From: Streptomyces sp. NBC_01198
GTDB lineage: Bacteria > Actinomycetota > Actinomycetes > Streptomycetales > Streptomycetaceae
DNA length: 64,000 bases
Reading direction: 5' to 3'
NCBI RefSeq assembly: GCF_036010485.1
Contig: NZ_CP108568.1
Location: 4,967,001-5,031,000, forward strand
Each line of letters opens with the position of its first letter. Position 1 is the first letter of the stretch. Position numbers and translations under genes: made by a program. The notes under the pieces were generated by a model. It had not been told where the DNA came from and did no database searches. It saw nothing but the letters and a program-made list of their open reading frames with translations. This document shows, piece by piece, positions 45,726 to 54,936 of the stretch.

Positions 45726-46817
45726 ATGCAGTTCGGAATCTTCACAGTCGGTGACGTCACCATGGACCCGACGAATGGACGGACGCCGAGCGAGCACGAG
45801 CGGATCAAGGCGATGGTCACCATCGCGCAGAAGGCCGAAGAAGTCGGGCTGGACGTCTTCGCGACGGGTGAGCACCACAACCCGCCCTTCGTCCCCTCCT
45901 CGCCGACCACCATGCTCGGCTACATCGCCGCGCGGACCGATCATCTGATCCTCTCGACGTCCACCACGCTCATCACGACCAACGACCCGGTCAAGATCGC
46001 GGAGGACTTCGCGATGCTCCAGCACCTGGCCGACGGCCGGGTCGACCTGATGATGGGCCGCGGCAACACCGGACCGGTCTACCCCTGGTTCGGCAAGGAC
46101 ATCCGGCAGGGCATACCGCTGGCCGTGGAGAACTACGCCCTGCTGCACAAGCTGTGGCGCGAGGACGCGGTCGACTGGGCCGGCAAGTTCCGCACACCGC
46201 TGCAGTCCTTCACCTCCACCCCGCGCCCGCTGGACGCCGTCCCGCCCTTCGTGTGGCACGGCTCCATCCGCAGCCCGGAGATCGCCGAACAGGCCGCGTA
46301 CTACGGTGACGGCTTCTTCGCCAACAACATCTTCTGGCCGAAGGAGCACTTCAAGAAGCTCATCGGCTTGTATCGCGAGCGCTACGCGTACTACGGCCAC
46401 GGCTCGCCCGAGCAGGCGATCGTCGGGCTCGGGGGCCAGGTGTTCATGCGGAAGAACTCGCAGGACGCCGTCCGCGAGTTCCGGCCGTACTTCGACAACG
46501 CCCCGGTCTACGGTCACGGGCCGTCCCTGGAGGACTTCACCGACCAGACGCCGCTGACCGTCGGGTCGCCGCAGGAGGTCATCGACAAGACGCTGGCCTT
46601 CCGCGAGTCCTTCGGCGACTACCAGCGGCAGCTGTTCCTGATGGACCACGCGGGACTGCCGCTGCGCACGGTGCTCGAACAGCTCGACCTGCTCGGCGAG
46701 GAGGTCGTCCCCGTCCTGCGCCGCGAATTCGCCAAGGGCCGTCCGGCGAACGTACCGGAAGGCCCCACCCACCAGGGGCTGCTCGCCCGCCGCGACTCCC
46801 AGGAGGTCGACGCATGA
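45726..46817 (+). CDS. LLM-class flavin-dependent oxidoreductase
   Basis: A 363-residue luciferase-like monooxygenase. The TIM-barrel start MQFGIFTVGDV, the GLDVFATGEHHNPPFVPSSP loop (with the EHH typical of the LuxA family), HLADGRVDLMMGRGN and FVWHGSIRSPEIAEQAA (flavin phosphate region) are clear. It uses FMNH2 supplied by a reductase, encoded by the next gene (4-base ATGA overlap). ATG 45726 lies behind GGTGGGTGAG. The substrate is unknown. A SigR-type promoter precedes it, linking the pair with thiol/redox stress. Confidence 0.9.
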   Translation: MQFGIFTVGDVTMDPTNGRTPSEHERIKAMVTIAQKAEEVGLDVFATGEHHNPPFVPSSPTTMLGYIAARTDHLILSTSTTLITTNDPVKIAEDFAMLQHLADGRVDLMMGRGNTGPVYPWFGKDIRQGIPLAVENYALLHKLWREDAVDWAGKFRTPLQSFTSTPRPLDAVPPFVWHGSIRSPEIAEQAAYYGDGFFANNIFWPKEHFKKLIGLYRERYAYYGHGSPEQAIVGLGGQVFMRKNSQDAVREFRPYFDNAPVYGHGPSLEDFTDQTPLTVGSPQEVIDKTLAFRESFGDYQRQLFLMDHAGLPLRTVLEQLDLLGEEVVPVLRREFAKGRPANVPEGPTHQGLLARRDSQEVDA

Positions 46818-47452
46818 CCAGGAGCCTCGTCGTGATCACCGCCGGCCTCAGCCGACCCTCCTCCACCCGGCTGCTCGCCGACCGGCTGACCGCGGCGGCG
46901 CGGCAGCACATCACGGACGGCGATGTCGACAATTCCGGCGGTAGCGAGGAGGTGGAGGTGCTTGTCGTCGAGCTGCGCGACATCGCCAACGAGATCGCCC
47001 AGAACATGGTCACCGGCTTCCCCGGCCCGCAGCTGCGCGACGCCGTCGACGCGGTCACCGCCGCCGACGGCCTGATCGCGGTCACCCCAGTCTTCACCGG
47101 GTCGTACAGCGGCCTGTTCAAGTCGTTCTTCGACATTGTCGACAAAGATGCTCTGGCCGGTACTCCGGTGCTGATCGCGGCGACCGGCGGCACCGCGCGC
47201 CACTCCCTGGTCCTGGAACACGCCATGCGGCCGCTCTTCAGCTACCTGCGGGCGGTCGTGATGCCCACGGCGGTGTATGCGGCGACCGAGGACTGGGGAG
47301 CAGCGGGCGACGACACCCTCGCCCAGCGCATCGACCGTGCCGCGGCGGAACTGGCCGCCCAGGTCACCGCACGCCCGGCGTCCCGCCCGAGGCCCGAGGA
47401 AACGTTCACGCCGTTCGACCGGCAGCTCGCCGACCTCGCCCCGAAGGAGTGA
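46814..47452 (+). CDS. NAD(P)H:FMN reductase (flavodoxin-like)
   Basis: A 212-residue FMN reductase of the CE1759 type. SLVVITAGLSRPSSTRLLADRL is the flavin phosphate loop, ADGLIAVTPVFTGSYSGLFKSFFD and ATGGTARHSLVLEHAMRPLFSYL complete the flavodoxin-like fold. It makes reduced FMN for the LLM-class enzyme encoded immediately upstream, with which it overlaps by 4 bases (ATGA), and so is translationally coupled to it. Confidence 0.9.
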   Translation: MTRSLVVITAGLSRPSSTRLLADRLTAAARQHITDGDVDNSGGSEEVEVLVVELRDIANEIAQNMVTGFPGPQLRDAVDAVTAADGLIAVTPVFTGSYSGLFKSFFDIVDKDALAGTPVLIAATGGTARHSLVLEHAMRPLFSYLRAVVMPTAVYAATEDWGAAGDDTLAQRIDRAAAELAAQVTARPASRPRPEETFTPFDRQLADLAPKE

Positions 47453-47467
47453 GCCGGCGGGACGCCG

Positions 47468-48775
47468 CTACGCGGAAGTCACCCCTGCGGCGCCCGGTTG
47501 ACGCCGGGCGTCGAGGAATTCGACGACCGCCAGGACGGCGACCGCCACCACCGCGATCCAGATGACGACCCGCGCGGTCGGGTAGGGCCACAGCAGCAGC
47601 GCGAGCGCCGCGCCGGCGACAACCGTCCACCGCAGCAGGTGGCGGTGGCGGTGCACCCACGGCCCGACCGGCCCGATCGTCGTGATCCCGACCGACTGCC
47701 GCACCGCCGCGATCCCGTTCACCCACGCGGCGGTGACGCGCCCTGCCCAGCGCCCGCCGCCGCTCAGCCACGCCCCGAGCGCGACCACGACTCCCAGAGT
47801 GATGATCATCCGCACGGTCGCCCACAGAAAACGTACGAGCTGGTCATAGATCGCTCCGGCGGCTGCCTCGTTCCCGCTGCCGGCCAGATGATCGAGATAA
47901 ACGGACCGGAAGATCGCCAGCCCGATCCCGAGCGCCGCCAATCCCGCGGCGACGCCCAGTCCTGCCGCGGCCACCGCCCGCCGGCGGTGCGCGGCGAGCA
48001 GCACGCCGCCCACCGCCAGTGCCACTGTGACGACGGGCAGCCAGTTCCCGGCCACCTGCAGGATCCGGAAGCCGTTTCTCACCCGCTGCACATCCCTGGA
48101 CTTCACCAGGGTGAAGTCGGTCCGCACGTCCGGGATGAGCGACGCGACGCCCAGTCCGCGTCCCAGCAGCCGCTGCTTGACCTGCGCCACGACCGGTGCG
48201 AGGTCCAGGACTACGGCGTCGCCCTTGACCTTGACCGGAGAGTCGGTGTCACCGGTCAGCGCGCCGGTGAAGGCCGCGTGCGCCTGGCGGTTCAGCTGGT
48301 CCCAGAGCGTGGCGAAGGCGTCGCTCGCGACGAAGCGCGCCACCGTCTGCCGCACGAGGTCCCTGATCGCCCCGGTGATCGGCCCACTCGGGCCGCCGAG
48401 GGCCTTTTTGAGGTCCTGCTCGTCGCCGGGAGCCACCTTGGACAGCAGGGAGTCGAGGTCGATCTTCGCCATGGCCGCGTCGGTCACCCGGTCGGTCACG
48501 GCGTCCTGGACGTCGGGATTCCCGGCGAGCGGCGCCACCGTCGCCACGTAGCGGTCGGTGTCCGCCATCTCGTCGGCAACCCAGACAGCGATGGCGCTGA
48601 GCGGCGCGAGCACGGCTGCCAGTGTGATCAGCAGTGCGGACAGAACCATCCGCCACCGTGGTCGCGTCGAGAAATCTTTGCTCGGCGCAGGCAGTTCATC
48701 GCGTCCATCGGCGCCGAGCGGCTCGCCGGCCGGTCGCGGGGTGTCTCCCGCCGGCCCGTCCGCGCTCGTCGCCAT
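47468..48775 (-). CDS. Conserved membrane protein, actinobacterial
   Basis: A 435-residue integral membrane protein of unknown function. It starts with about 40 polar residues, then a helix (MVLSALLITLAAVLAPLSAIAVWV), a 200-residue extracytoplasmic region containing ADEMADTDRYVATVAPLAGN, and after that a cluster of four to five helices at about 255-430. The YVATVAPLAxNPxVQ pattern is familiar in actinobacterial membrane proteins, but no activity is assigned. ATG 48775 follows GGGAGGA. It converges with the FMN reductase operon, 15 bases between the stops. Confidence 0.82.
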   Translation of the reverse strand: MATSADGPAGDTPRPAGEPLGADGRDELPAPSKDFSTRPRWRMVLSALLITLAAVLAPLSAIAVWVADEMADTDRYVATVAPLAGNPDVQDAVTDRVTDAAMAKIDLDSLLSKVAPGDEQDLKKALGGPSGPITGAIRDLVRQTVARFVASDAFATLWDQLNRQAHAAFTGALTGDTDSPVKVKGDAVVLDLAPVVAQVKQRLLGRGLGVASLIPDVRTDFTLVKSRDVQRVRNGFRILQVAGNWLPVVTVALAVGGVLLAAHRRRAVAAAGLGVAAGLAALGIGLAIFRSVYLDHLAGSGNEAAAGAIYDQLVRFLWATVRMIITLGVVVALGAWLSGGGRWAGRVTAAWVNGIAAVRQSVGITTIGPVGPWVHRHRHLLRWTVVAGAALALLLWPYPTARVVIWIAVVAVAVLAVVEFLDARRQPGAAGVTSA

Positions 48776-49198
48776 ATGCGTCCTCCCTCACCGGGCCGGG
48801 GCGCGGCCACTGCCTCCCCGCCAGCCAACGGCCCCGCGGCCGCGGCCGCGCGCGTAACTGCTGCGTACGGGTGTCGGCGGCGCTCACCCTCCCGAGTGGC
48901 CGCGGGACTACACCTGCCGACCGCCGTTCGCCCACCGGGTCAGGCCGAACGGGTGAGGGTGCGTTAGTGCTTTCGACCCCGCGGTAGTGATCGTTGTGCA
49001 GGTGCAGCACCACACTCCGTGGCCGTCATCGCCACCAGGGACGGTCGTCCGATGGCGGTCGCGGTGGATTCCGTCCCTCCCTGCCCGGCATCCCCACCCT
49101 GGCCGCAAGGCCGCGGTGTCCCGCGTGGCGGTCCGCTGAGCGGCACCTAGCGTGGCAATTCCGGGGAGATGCGCGTCAGCGCAAAGGAGACCCACGCC
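48776..49198. other. Divergent promoter region before the first DHA2 pump
   Basis: The 423 bases separate the membrane-protein gene from the MFS gene at 49199. No coding frame is credible. The region should contain both promoters; no clear -10/-35 pair or operator was identified. Confidence 0.4.
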
Positions 49199-50707
49199 AT
49201 GGCCCGAAGCTCCTCCGAGTCATCAGCAGCCTCCGGACAGGACGACTTCTCCGAACCCCCCGCCCGCCGCTGGTGGATACTGTGCGTGATCGGCCTCGCT
49301 CAGCTGATGGTCGTACTTGACGCCACGATCGTGACCATCGCGCTGCCCTCCGCCCAGCGGGACCTGGGCTTCAACGACGGCGACCGCCAGTGGGTCATCA
49401 CCGCCTACGCCCTGGCCTTCGGTTCACTGCTGCTCTTCGGCGGCCGGCTCGCCGACCTCGTCGGCCGGAAACGGATCTTCCTGATCGGCCTGGTCGGTTT
49501 CGCGGTGGCCTCGGCGATCGGCGGCGGGGCGCCGAACTTCGAGATCCTGGTGATGGCCCGCGCCCTGCAGGGCGCCTTCGGCGCGGTGCTCGCCCCCGCC
49601 GCCCTGTCGCTGCTGACCACCACCTTCACCGATTCCAAGGAACGGGCGAAGGCCTTCGGTATCTACGGCGCCATTGCCGGCGCGGGCGCCGCAGTGGGGC
49701 TGCTGCTCGGCGGCGTCCTCACCGAATACCTGGACTGGCGCTGGTGCCTGTACGTCAACCTGATCATCGCCGTCATCGCCTTCGTCGGCGGCATGCGACT
49801 GCTGCGTCCCGGCGCCCCGGCCGACCGCCCCCACCTCGACATCCCCGGCACGCTCCTCGTCTCCGGCGGCCTGTTCTGCATCGTCTACGGCTTCTCCGAC
49901 GCCCAACGGCACGCGTGGAGCGCCGTCAGTACCTGGGGCTTCCTGTTGGCCGGAGCGGTCCTGCTGGCGGCTTTCGTGCGGTGGCAGTGGCGTGCCCCGC
50001 ATCCATTGCTGCCGATGCGGGTGGTCGGCGACCGTGACCGCGGGGCGTCGTACATTGCGATCTTCCTGTCCGGTGCCGGGATGTTTGGTGTCTTCCTCTT
50101 CCTGACGTACTACTTGCAGCGCACGCTCGGGTACTCGCCGATCACGACCGGTCTCGCCTTCCTGCCCATGGTGGCGGTGCTGGTGGCCACGTCCTTGACG
50201 ACGACCAATGTGCTGGTGCCGTCGTTCGGCGCCAAACCGATCGTTCCCACCGGCATGCTGCTCGCCGGCGGCGCCATGGCCTGGCTGACGGCGCTGGACC
50301 GCAACAGCACGTACGCGGGCCACGTCATGCCGCCGCTGCTCCTGCTGGGGCTCGCCCTGGGCCTGATCTTCGCCACCTCGATGAATCTCGCCACCGCTGG
50401 CGTGAAGCCGCGTGACGCCGGTGTCGCGTCCGCCATGGTGAACACCAGCCAGCAGGTCGGCGGCTCCGTGGGCACCTCACTGCTGAACACCCTCGCCACG
50501 AGCGCGGCCACCAACTACCTGGCCGGCCGCCGCCCGACGCCGGCCGCGGTCGGACAGGCGCAACTGCACAGCTATTCCGTCGCGTACTGGTGGTCGGCCG
50601 GATTCTTCGTCTTCGGCTCCGTGGCCACCTTCCTGCTCTTCCGGCCCGGCCCGCCGCGCGTCGGCGGAAACGCACCAGGGGGCGACGCGCCGCCGGGCGC
50701 CATGTGA
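49199..50707 (+). CDS. DHA2-family MFS drug efflux pump (EmrB/QacA)
   Basis: A 502-residue, 14-helix MFS pump. QLMVVLDATIVTIALPSAQRDL is the D1 motif of the DHA2 family, GRLADLVGRKRIF motif A, GAGAAVGLLLGGVLTEYLDWRW motif C; SAMVNTSQQVGGSVGTSLLNTLA is the conserved helix 13-14 segment. It exports hydrophobic cations or antibiotics, exact substrate unknown. ATG 49199 follows AGGAG; an ATG at 49169 has its ribosome site too close. A close paralogue is encoded at 53260, with clearly conserved sequence throughout. Confidence 0.93.
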   Translation: MARSSSESSAASGQDDFSEPPARRWWILCVIGLAQLMVVLDATIVTIALPSAQRDLGFNDGDRQWVITAYALAFGSLLLFGGRLADLVGRKRIFLIGLVGFAVASAIGGGAPNFEILVMARALQGAFGAVLAPAALSLLTTTFTDSKERAKAFGIYGAIAGAGAAVGLLLGGVLTEYLDWRWCLYVNLIIAVIAFVGGMRLLRPGAPADRPHLDIPGTLLVSGGLFCIVYGFSDAQRHAWSAVSTWGFLLAGAVLLAAFVRWQWRAPHPLLPMRVVGDRDRGASYIAIFLSGAGMFGVFLFLTYYLQRTLGYSPITTGLAFLPMVAVLVATSLTTTNVLVPSFGAKPIVPTGMLLAGGAMAWLTALDRNSTYAGHVMPPLLLLGLALGLIFATSMNLATAGVKPRDAGVASAMVNTSQQVGGSVGTSLLNTLATSAATNYLAGRRPTPAAVGQAQLHSYSVAYWWSAGFFVFGSVATFLLFRPGPPRVGGNAPGGDAPPGAM

Positions 50708-50767
50708 CCCGCGCCGGCGCCGTATCCACATCATGGGAACGGTCGGCATAAAGTTGGTAGGTACAGC

Positions 50768-50773
50768 TATCGT
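50768..50773 (+). promoter_or_regulatory. -10 box TATCGT of a leaderless ABC-ATPase promoter
   Basis: TATCGT ends 6 bases before ATG 50780, which has no ribosome site. Transcription would begin at the start codon. The -35 box is not clear. Confidence 0.4.
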
Positions 50774-50779
50774 TCGGCC

Positions 50780-51610
50780 ATGACAGCCAACGCGGCAGGT
50801 GCCGCGCCTTCCGCCGTCGCCGTACTGGACGGCGTCAGCGTGCGTCGCCACACCACCGGCCAGGCGATCCTCGACGACATCGACTGGACCGTGCGCGCCG
50901 GCCAGCACTGGGCGCTGCTCGGCGCGAACGGCGCGGGCAAGACCACGGTCCTGCGGCTGATCGGCGCCCTCATGCACCCGACCACCGGCACGGTCGACGT
51001 CCTCGGCCACCGCCTCGGCCGGGTCGACATGCGCGAACTGCGTGCGCACATCGGCCTGGTCTCCTCGGCGCAGAAGGTGCCGCTCGACGCCACCGCGCAC
51101 ACCGTGGTCCTGACCGGCCACACCGGCACCGTGCAGCCACTGTGGCGCAAGTACGACAGCCAGGTGCGCGACCGGGCCGCCGCCCTGCTCGCCGAACTGG
51201 AGATCAAGGAGCTCGGCGAGCGGGCCTACGGCGTCTGCTCCGGGGGTCAGTGCGCCCGCATCCTGGTGGCCAGGGCGCTGATGGCCGACCCGTCGCTGCT
51301 GCTGCTCGACGAACCGTTCAACGCCCTGGACCTGCCGTCCCGCGAGGACCTCGTCGACGCCATGCACGGCCTCGCGACGTCCAGAGCGGGGCTGGCCACC
51401 ATCACCGTCACCCACCACCTGGAGGAGCTGTCACCGGCGATCAGCCACGTGCTGCTGCTCAAGGAGGGCCGGGTGCTGAGCTCCGGCCCGGCGGAGCAGG
51501 TGCTCACCGCAGAGTGGATGACGCAGTGCTTCGGTCGTCCGATCGAGGTGAGCCGGCACGACGGGCGGTGGCTGGCGCGCTCCGGACGCGTACGGCCGGC
51601 GACGCCGTGA
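50780..51610 (+). CDS. Single ABC-type ATP-binding protein
   Basis: A 276-residue ABC ATPase with Walker A GANGAGKTT (about 54-62), signature CSGGQCAR (about 154-161; unusual CSGG in place of LSGG), Walker B LLLLDEPFNALD and switch histidine in TVTHHLEEL. No permease or binding protein is encoded beside it, so it resembles stand-alone ModF/PhrA-like ATPases more than a transporter subunit. Its place between two efflux genes suggests a resistance role, but this is inference. The start appears leaderless. Confidence 0.88.
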   Translation: MTANAAGAAPSAVAVLDGVSVRRHTTGQAILDDIDWTVRAGQHWALLGANGAGKTTVLRLIGALMHPTTGTVDVLGHRLGRVDMRELRAHIGLVSSAQKVPLDATAHTVVLTGHTGTVQPLWRKYDSQVRDRAAALLAELEIKELGERAYGVCSGGQCARILVARALMADPSLLLLDEPFNALDLPSREDLVDAMHGLATSRAGLATITVTHHLEELSPAISHVLLLKEGRVLSSGPAEQVLTAEWMTQCFGRPIEVSRHDGRWLARSGRVRPATP

Positions 51611-51683
51611 CCTCGGCCCGATGCCGCACACTCACCCCGGCAGGTGACGTGCGGGACCCGGTATTGACTGCGCCGCGCAACCT

Positions 51684-52169
51684 TCAGCGCAGCCAGGGCA
51701 CGTCCGCGCCGTCCGCTTCGTGCAACCCCTCGGCGAGGATGCGCGAGATCTCGCCGAGCCGCAGGTTCTGCTCGGCGGTGAGCCGGTCGAAGATCGCGGC
51801 ACGGACCGCGGCGACGTGTCCGGGCGCGGTGCGCACCAGCTCCGCGTAGCCCGAGTCGGTCAGCACGCACACCTGCCCGCGGCGGTCGGTAGGACAGTTT
51901 TCGCGGCGTACCCAGCCGTTGCCCTCCAGGCGGGCGACGGCATGCGACAGCCGGGACCGGGTGATCTTGGTCTGCTGGGCCAGCTCGGTCATGCGCATCT
52001 TGCGGCCGGGCGTCTCGGACAGGGTGCTCAGCAGCGCGTAGTACATGTGCGGGATACCGGCGTCCCGCTGCAGCTGACGGTCGAGGTGATCTTCGAGCAG
52101 GGTCGTGGCGTGCACGAACGCCCGCCAGGTCGCCTGCTCCTCTTCGGTCAGCCATGTCATGGCGTTCAT
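51684..52169 (-). CDS. MarR-family transcriptional regulator
   Basis: A 161-residue winged-helix regulator. Helix-turn-helix RMTELAQQTKITRSRLSHAVARLEGNGWV (about 58-86) and wing CPTDRRGQVCVLTDSGYAEL; two cysteines (Cys in RENCPTDRRGQVC) flank the wing. The perfect palindrome TTGAAGCTTCAA is 15 bases upstream of its start, indicating autoregulation, and the same palindrome form precedes the dioxygenase gene at 56360. ATG 52169 is used; ATG 52160 is also possible. Divergent from a TetR gene. Confidence 0.9.
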   Translation of the reverse strand: MNAMTWLTEEEQATWRAFVHATTLLEDHLDRQLQRDAGIPHMYYALLSTLSETPGRKMRMTELAQQTKITRSRLSHAVARLEGNGWVRRENCPTDRRGQVCVLTDSGYAELVRTAPGHVAAVRAAIFDRLTAEQNLRLGEISRILAEGLHEADGADVPWLR

Positions 52170-52183
52170 GGTACGTGCACTTC

Positions 52184-52195
52184 TTGAAGCTTCAA
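52184..52195 (-). promoter_or_regulatory. MarR operator TTGAAGCTTCAA
   Basis: A perfect 12-bp palindrome directly upstream of the MarR gene (start 52169). The same form, TTGAANNTTCAA, occurs only twice more in the window, both upstream of the dioxygenase operon. This recurrence supports an operator for this MarR protein. Confidence 0.65.
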
Positions 52196-52380
52196 TAACC
52201 TAGCGGCACGCCCAACGGTGCTACGCCCCCCGCCCGGTCGTGACGCAGGTCACGCGGCCACCCCGAAATATCCGGGGAACTGCTCCCCGTTTAGTGTGCT
52301 GACGTGGGGATGGAGATCGACTTCCCATCTCCACGCGATGTCCGGCCCATGCCATTCACCAGACCGGGGGGAGTCCGCCA

Positions 52381-53034
52381 GTGCCGCTCGACCTGCAGAC
52401 CACCGTGCCGCCACGAGCCGTGCGACTGCGGGCCGACGCCACCCGTAACCGCGAACGCATCATCGCCGCGGCCCGCGAGGCGATCGTCGAACTCGGCCCC
52501 GACGTCCCGCTCGACGAGGTGGCCCGCAGGGCGGGCGTGGGCAACGCCACGCTCTACCGGCACTTCACCGACCGCGCCGAACTGATCCGTCAGGTCACGT
52601 TGTCAGTGGTGGCCCGTACAGTGAAACGCGCCGAGGACGCCCTGGTAGAGCCGGACGCGTTCGCCGCGCTCTGCCGTTTCGTCCTCGAAGCGGCGGATGA
52701 GCGGATCGGCGCCCTGTGCCCGCTGCTCTCCGATGTTTTCGACCGTCAGGACCCCGCGGTCGTCAGCCAGGTCGAACAGATGCAACGATCGATCCGCGCC
52801 CTCATCGAACGCGCCCAGCGCGCCGGCCAGTTGCGCACCGACATCGCCGTCGGTGACCTGATGGCCGCCGTGACGCAGCTCACCCGGCCACTACCGGGCA
52901 CCTGCTGTGCGGGCTTCGACCGTTTCGTCCGTCGCCACCTGCAACTGTTTCTCGACGGTCTCCGCGCGCCCGCGCGCTCGGTGCTCGTCGGGACTGCCGC
53001 GACCCTGGAGGAACTGCAATTCCGTCCGTCATAA
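52381..53034 (+). CDS. TetR-family transcriptional regulator
   Basis: A 217-residue regulator with N-terminal helix-turn-helix (about 20-66; RERIIAAAREAIVELG, VPLDEVARRAGVGNATLYRHF) and a C-terminal ligand domain. GTG 52381 follows GGGGGGAG. It is 225 bases upstream of the second DHA2 pump on the same strand, so the pump is its probable target. The effector is unknown. Confidence 0.92.
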   Translation: MPLDLQTTVPPRAVRLRADATRNRERIIAAAREAIVELGPDVPLDEVARRAGVGNATLYRHFTDRAELIRQVTLSVVARTVKRAEDALVEPDAFAALCRFVLEAADERIGALCPLLSDVFDRQDPAVVSQVEQMQRSIRALIERAQRAGQLRTDIAVGDLMAAVTQLTRPLPGTCCAGFDRFVRRHLQLFLDGLRAPARSVLVGTAATLEELQFRPS

Positions 53035-53259
53035 ACCGTTCGCAATGCCCTTCAATCGGGTTATAGCGTAGTCGGGTTCGCCGCGTCCGCGAGCCCGCAC
53101 AGCCCGAGTCAGCCGCTCATCCCGCTTGAGCAGAGCCGGAGCCGAACCGAAGACCGGTAAGGACTCCGGCCCCGATCCACCGCCGCAGTACGGTGCCGGG
53201 CCCCTCGCTGACACACGTCCCCACGTCCTGTCACTCCGCACCGATTAGTGAGACCAGCA

Positions 53260-54768
53260 ATGCCTGAAACACCTCAGCCCGATCCGAAGCGCTGGACAGC
53301 GCTGATATTCATCGCGATAGCCCAGCTGATGGTCGTACTCGACGCGACCATCGTGAACATCGCACTGCCGTCCGCCCAGGCCGACCTTGGGATCTCCGAC
53401 GGCAACAAGCAGTGGGTCATCACCGCCTACACCCTCGCCTTCGGCGGCCTACTGCTCTTCGGCGGCCGGGTGTCGGACCTGTGGGGACGCAGGAACACCT
53501 TCATCGTCGGCCTGCTCGGCTTCGCCGTCGCCTCCGCCATCGGCGGCGCCGCGGTGAACACCCCGATGCTGCTCGGCGCCCGCGCCCTCCAGGGCGCCTT
53601 CGGTGCTCTGCTGGCACCCGCCGCACTGTCCCTGCTCGCGGTGACCTTCACCGACGCCAAGGAGCGCGCCAAGGCCTTCGGCATCTACGGTGCCATCGCC
53701 GGCGCCGGCGCCGCAGTCGGGCTGATCCTCGGCGGAGTCCTCACCCAGGCCCTGAACTGGCGCTGGGCGCTCTTCGTGAACATCCTCTTCGCCGCGGTCG
53801 CCGTCATCGGCGCCATCACGGTCATCCGCGAGCCGGCCCAGGGCCACAACCGCAACCGTCTGGACATCCCCGGGGTCATCCTGGTCAGCGCCGGTCTGGT
53901 CGCCCTCGTCTACGGCTTCACCCGCGCGGACAGCGACGGCTGGACGTCCGGCATCACCCTCGGCCTGTTCGTGGCATCGGTGCTGCTGCTTGCGGCCTTC
54001 GTCTACGTCGAAAGCCGCGTCGCCGCCCCGCTGCTGCCGCTGCGCGTCGTGACCGACCGCAACCGCGGCGGTGTCTACCTGTCGCTGGGTCTGGCCATCA
54101 TCGGCATGTTCGGCCTGTTCCTCTTCCTGACCTACTACCTGCAGCTGGTGCTGGGCTACTCGGCCATCAAGTCGGGCTTCGCCTTCCTGCCCATGATCGG
54201 CGGCATGATCGTCGGCTCCACCCAGATCGGCACCCGGCTGATGCTGCGGGTCCGCCCGCGGCTGCTGATGGCTCCCGGCTTCCTGGTCGCCTCGGTCGGC
54301 ATGCTCATCCTGGCGCAGATCAAGGTCGACTCGTCCTACGCCTCGGTGCTGCTGCCGGGCCTGATCCTCATGGGCCTCGGCATGGGTACGGCCTTCATGC
54401 CGGCGATGAGCCTGGCCACGCACGGCGTGCGGCCGGAGGACGCCGGTGTCGCCTCCGCCATGGTCAACACCTCCCAGCAGGTCGGCGGCTCCATCGGCAC
54501 CGCTCTGCTGAACACCCTGGCCACCAGCGCGTCCGCGACCTGGGTGTCCGCGCACCTGGCCGCGAAGGGCGACCTCACGCACGAGCTGTTCGTCGACCGG
54601 TCGCTGGTGCACGGTTACTCCGTGGCCATCTACTGGGCGACGGCGATCCTGGTGCTCTCCTCGGTCCTGGCCTTCGTCCTGGTCAACGCCGGCGTCCAGA
54701 GCGGCCCGGAGCGCGTCGACGGCGACCAGCCGGCCGACGACTTCGCGGTCCCGGTCATCGCCCACTGA
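53260..54768 (+). CDS. DHA2-family MFS drug efflux pump, second copy
   Basis: A 502-residue, 14-helix MFS pump, paralogous to the one at 49199: QLMVVLDATIVNIALPSAQ, GRVSDLWGRRNTF, GAGAAVGLILGGVLTQALNWRW and SAMVNTSQQVGGSIGTALLNTLATSA are almost identical in the two. ATG 53260 is used; GTG 53248 is four codons upstream and possible. The TetR gene upstream is its likely regulator. A hairpin follows the stop. The substrate is unknown. Confidence 0.93.
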   Translation: MPETPQPDPKRWTALIFIAIAQLMVVLDATIVNIALPSAQADLGISDGNKQWVITAYTLAFGGLLLFGGRVSDLWGRRNTFIVGLLGFAVASAIGGAAVNTPMLLGARALQGAFGALLAPAALSLLAVTFTDAKERAKAFGIYGAIAGAGAAVGLILGGVLTQALNWRWALFVNILFAAVAVIGAITVIREPAQGHNRNRLDIPGVILVSAGLVALVYGFTRADSDGWTSGITLGLFVASVLLLAAFVYVESRVAAPLLPLRVVTDRNRGGVYLSLGLAIIGMFGLFLFLTYYLQLVLGYSAIKSGFAFLPMIGGMIVGSTQIGTRLMLRVRPRLLMAPGFLVASVGMLILAQIKVDSSYASVLLPGLILMGLGMGTAFMPAMSLATHGVRPEDAGVASAMVNTSQQVGGSIGTALLNTLATSASATWVSAHLAAKGDLTHELFVDRSLVHGYSVAIYWATAILVLSSVLAFVLVNAGVQSGPERVDGDQPADDFAVPVIAH

Positions 54769-54820
54769 CCGTAGGACGCTACGACCGCCGACCAGTGCGA
54801 CCGTTCCTCGTCGTAGCGAT

Positions 54821-54871
54821 GACAGGTCCCCGCTGCTTCCGTTCGCTCGGAAGAGTGGGGATCTGTCGTTT
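54821..54871 (+). terminator. Terminator after the second DHA2 pump
   Basis: GACAGGTCCCC (54821-54831) pairs with GGGGATCTGTC (54857-54867) with one G-U pair; CTTCCG/CGGAAG forms an inner stem, and GTTT follows. A second, smaller inverted repeat (CGCTACGAC / GTCGTAGCG) lies just before. Located 52 bases after the stop. Confidence 0.75.
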
Positions 54872-54936
54872 CGTCGTACCGACGGCCGTACGAAGATCCG
54901 GATGTCGCGCAGCAACGAGCCCGCGGGCGGTTCTTC

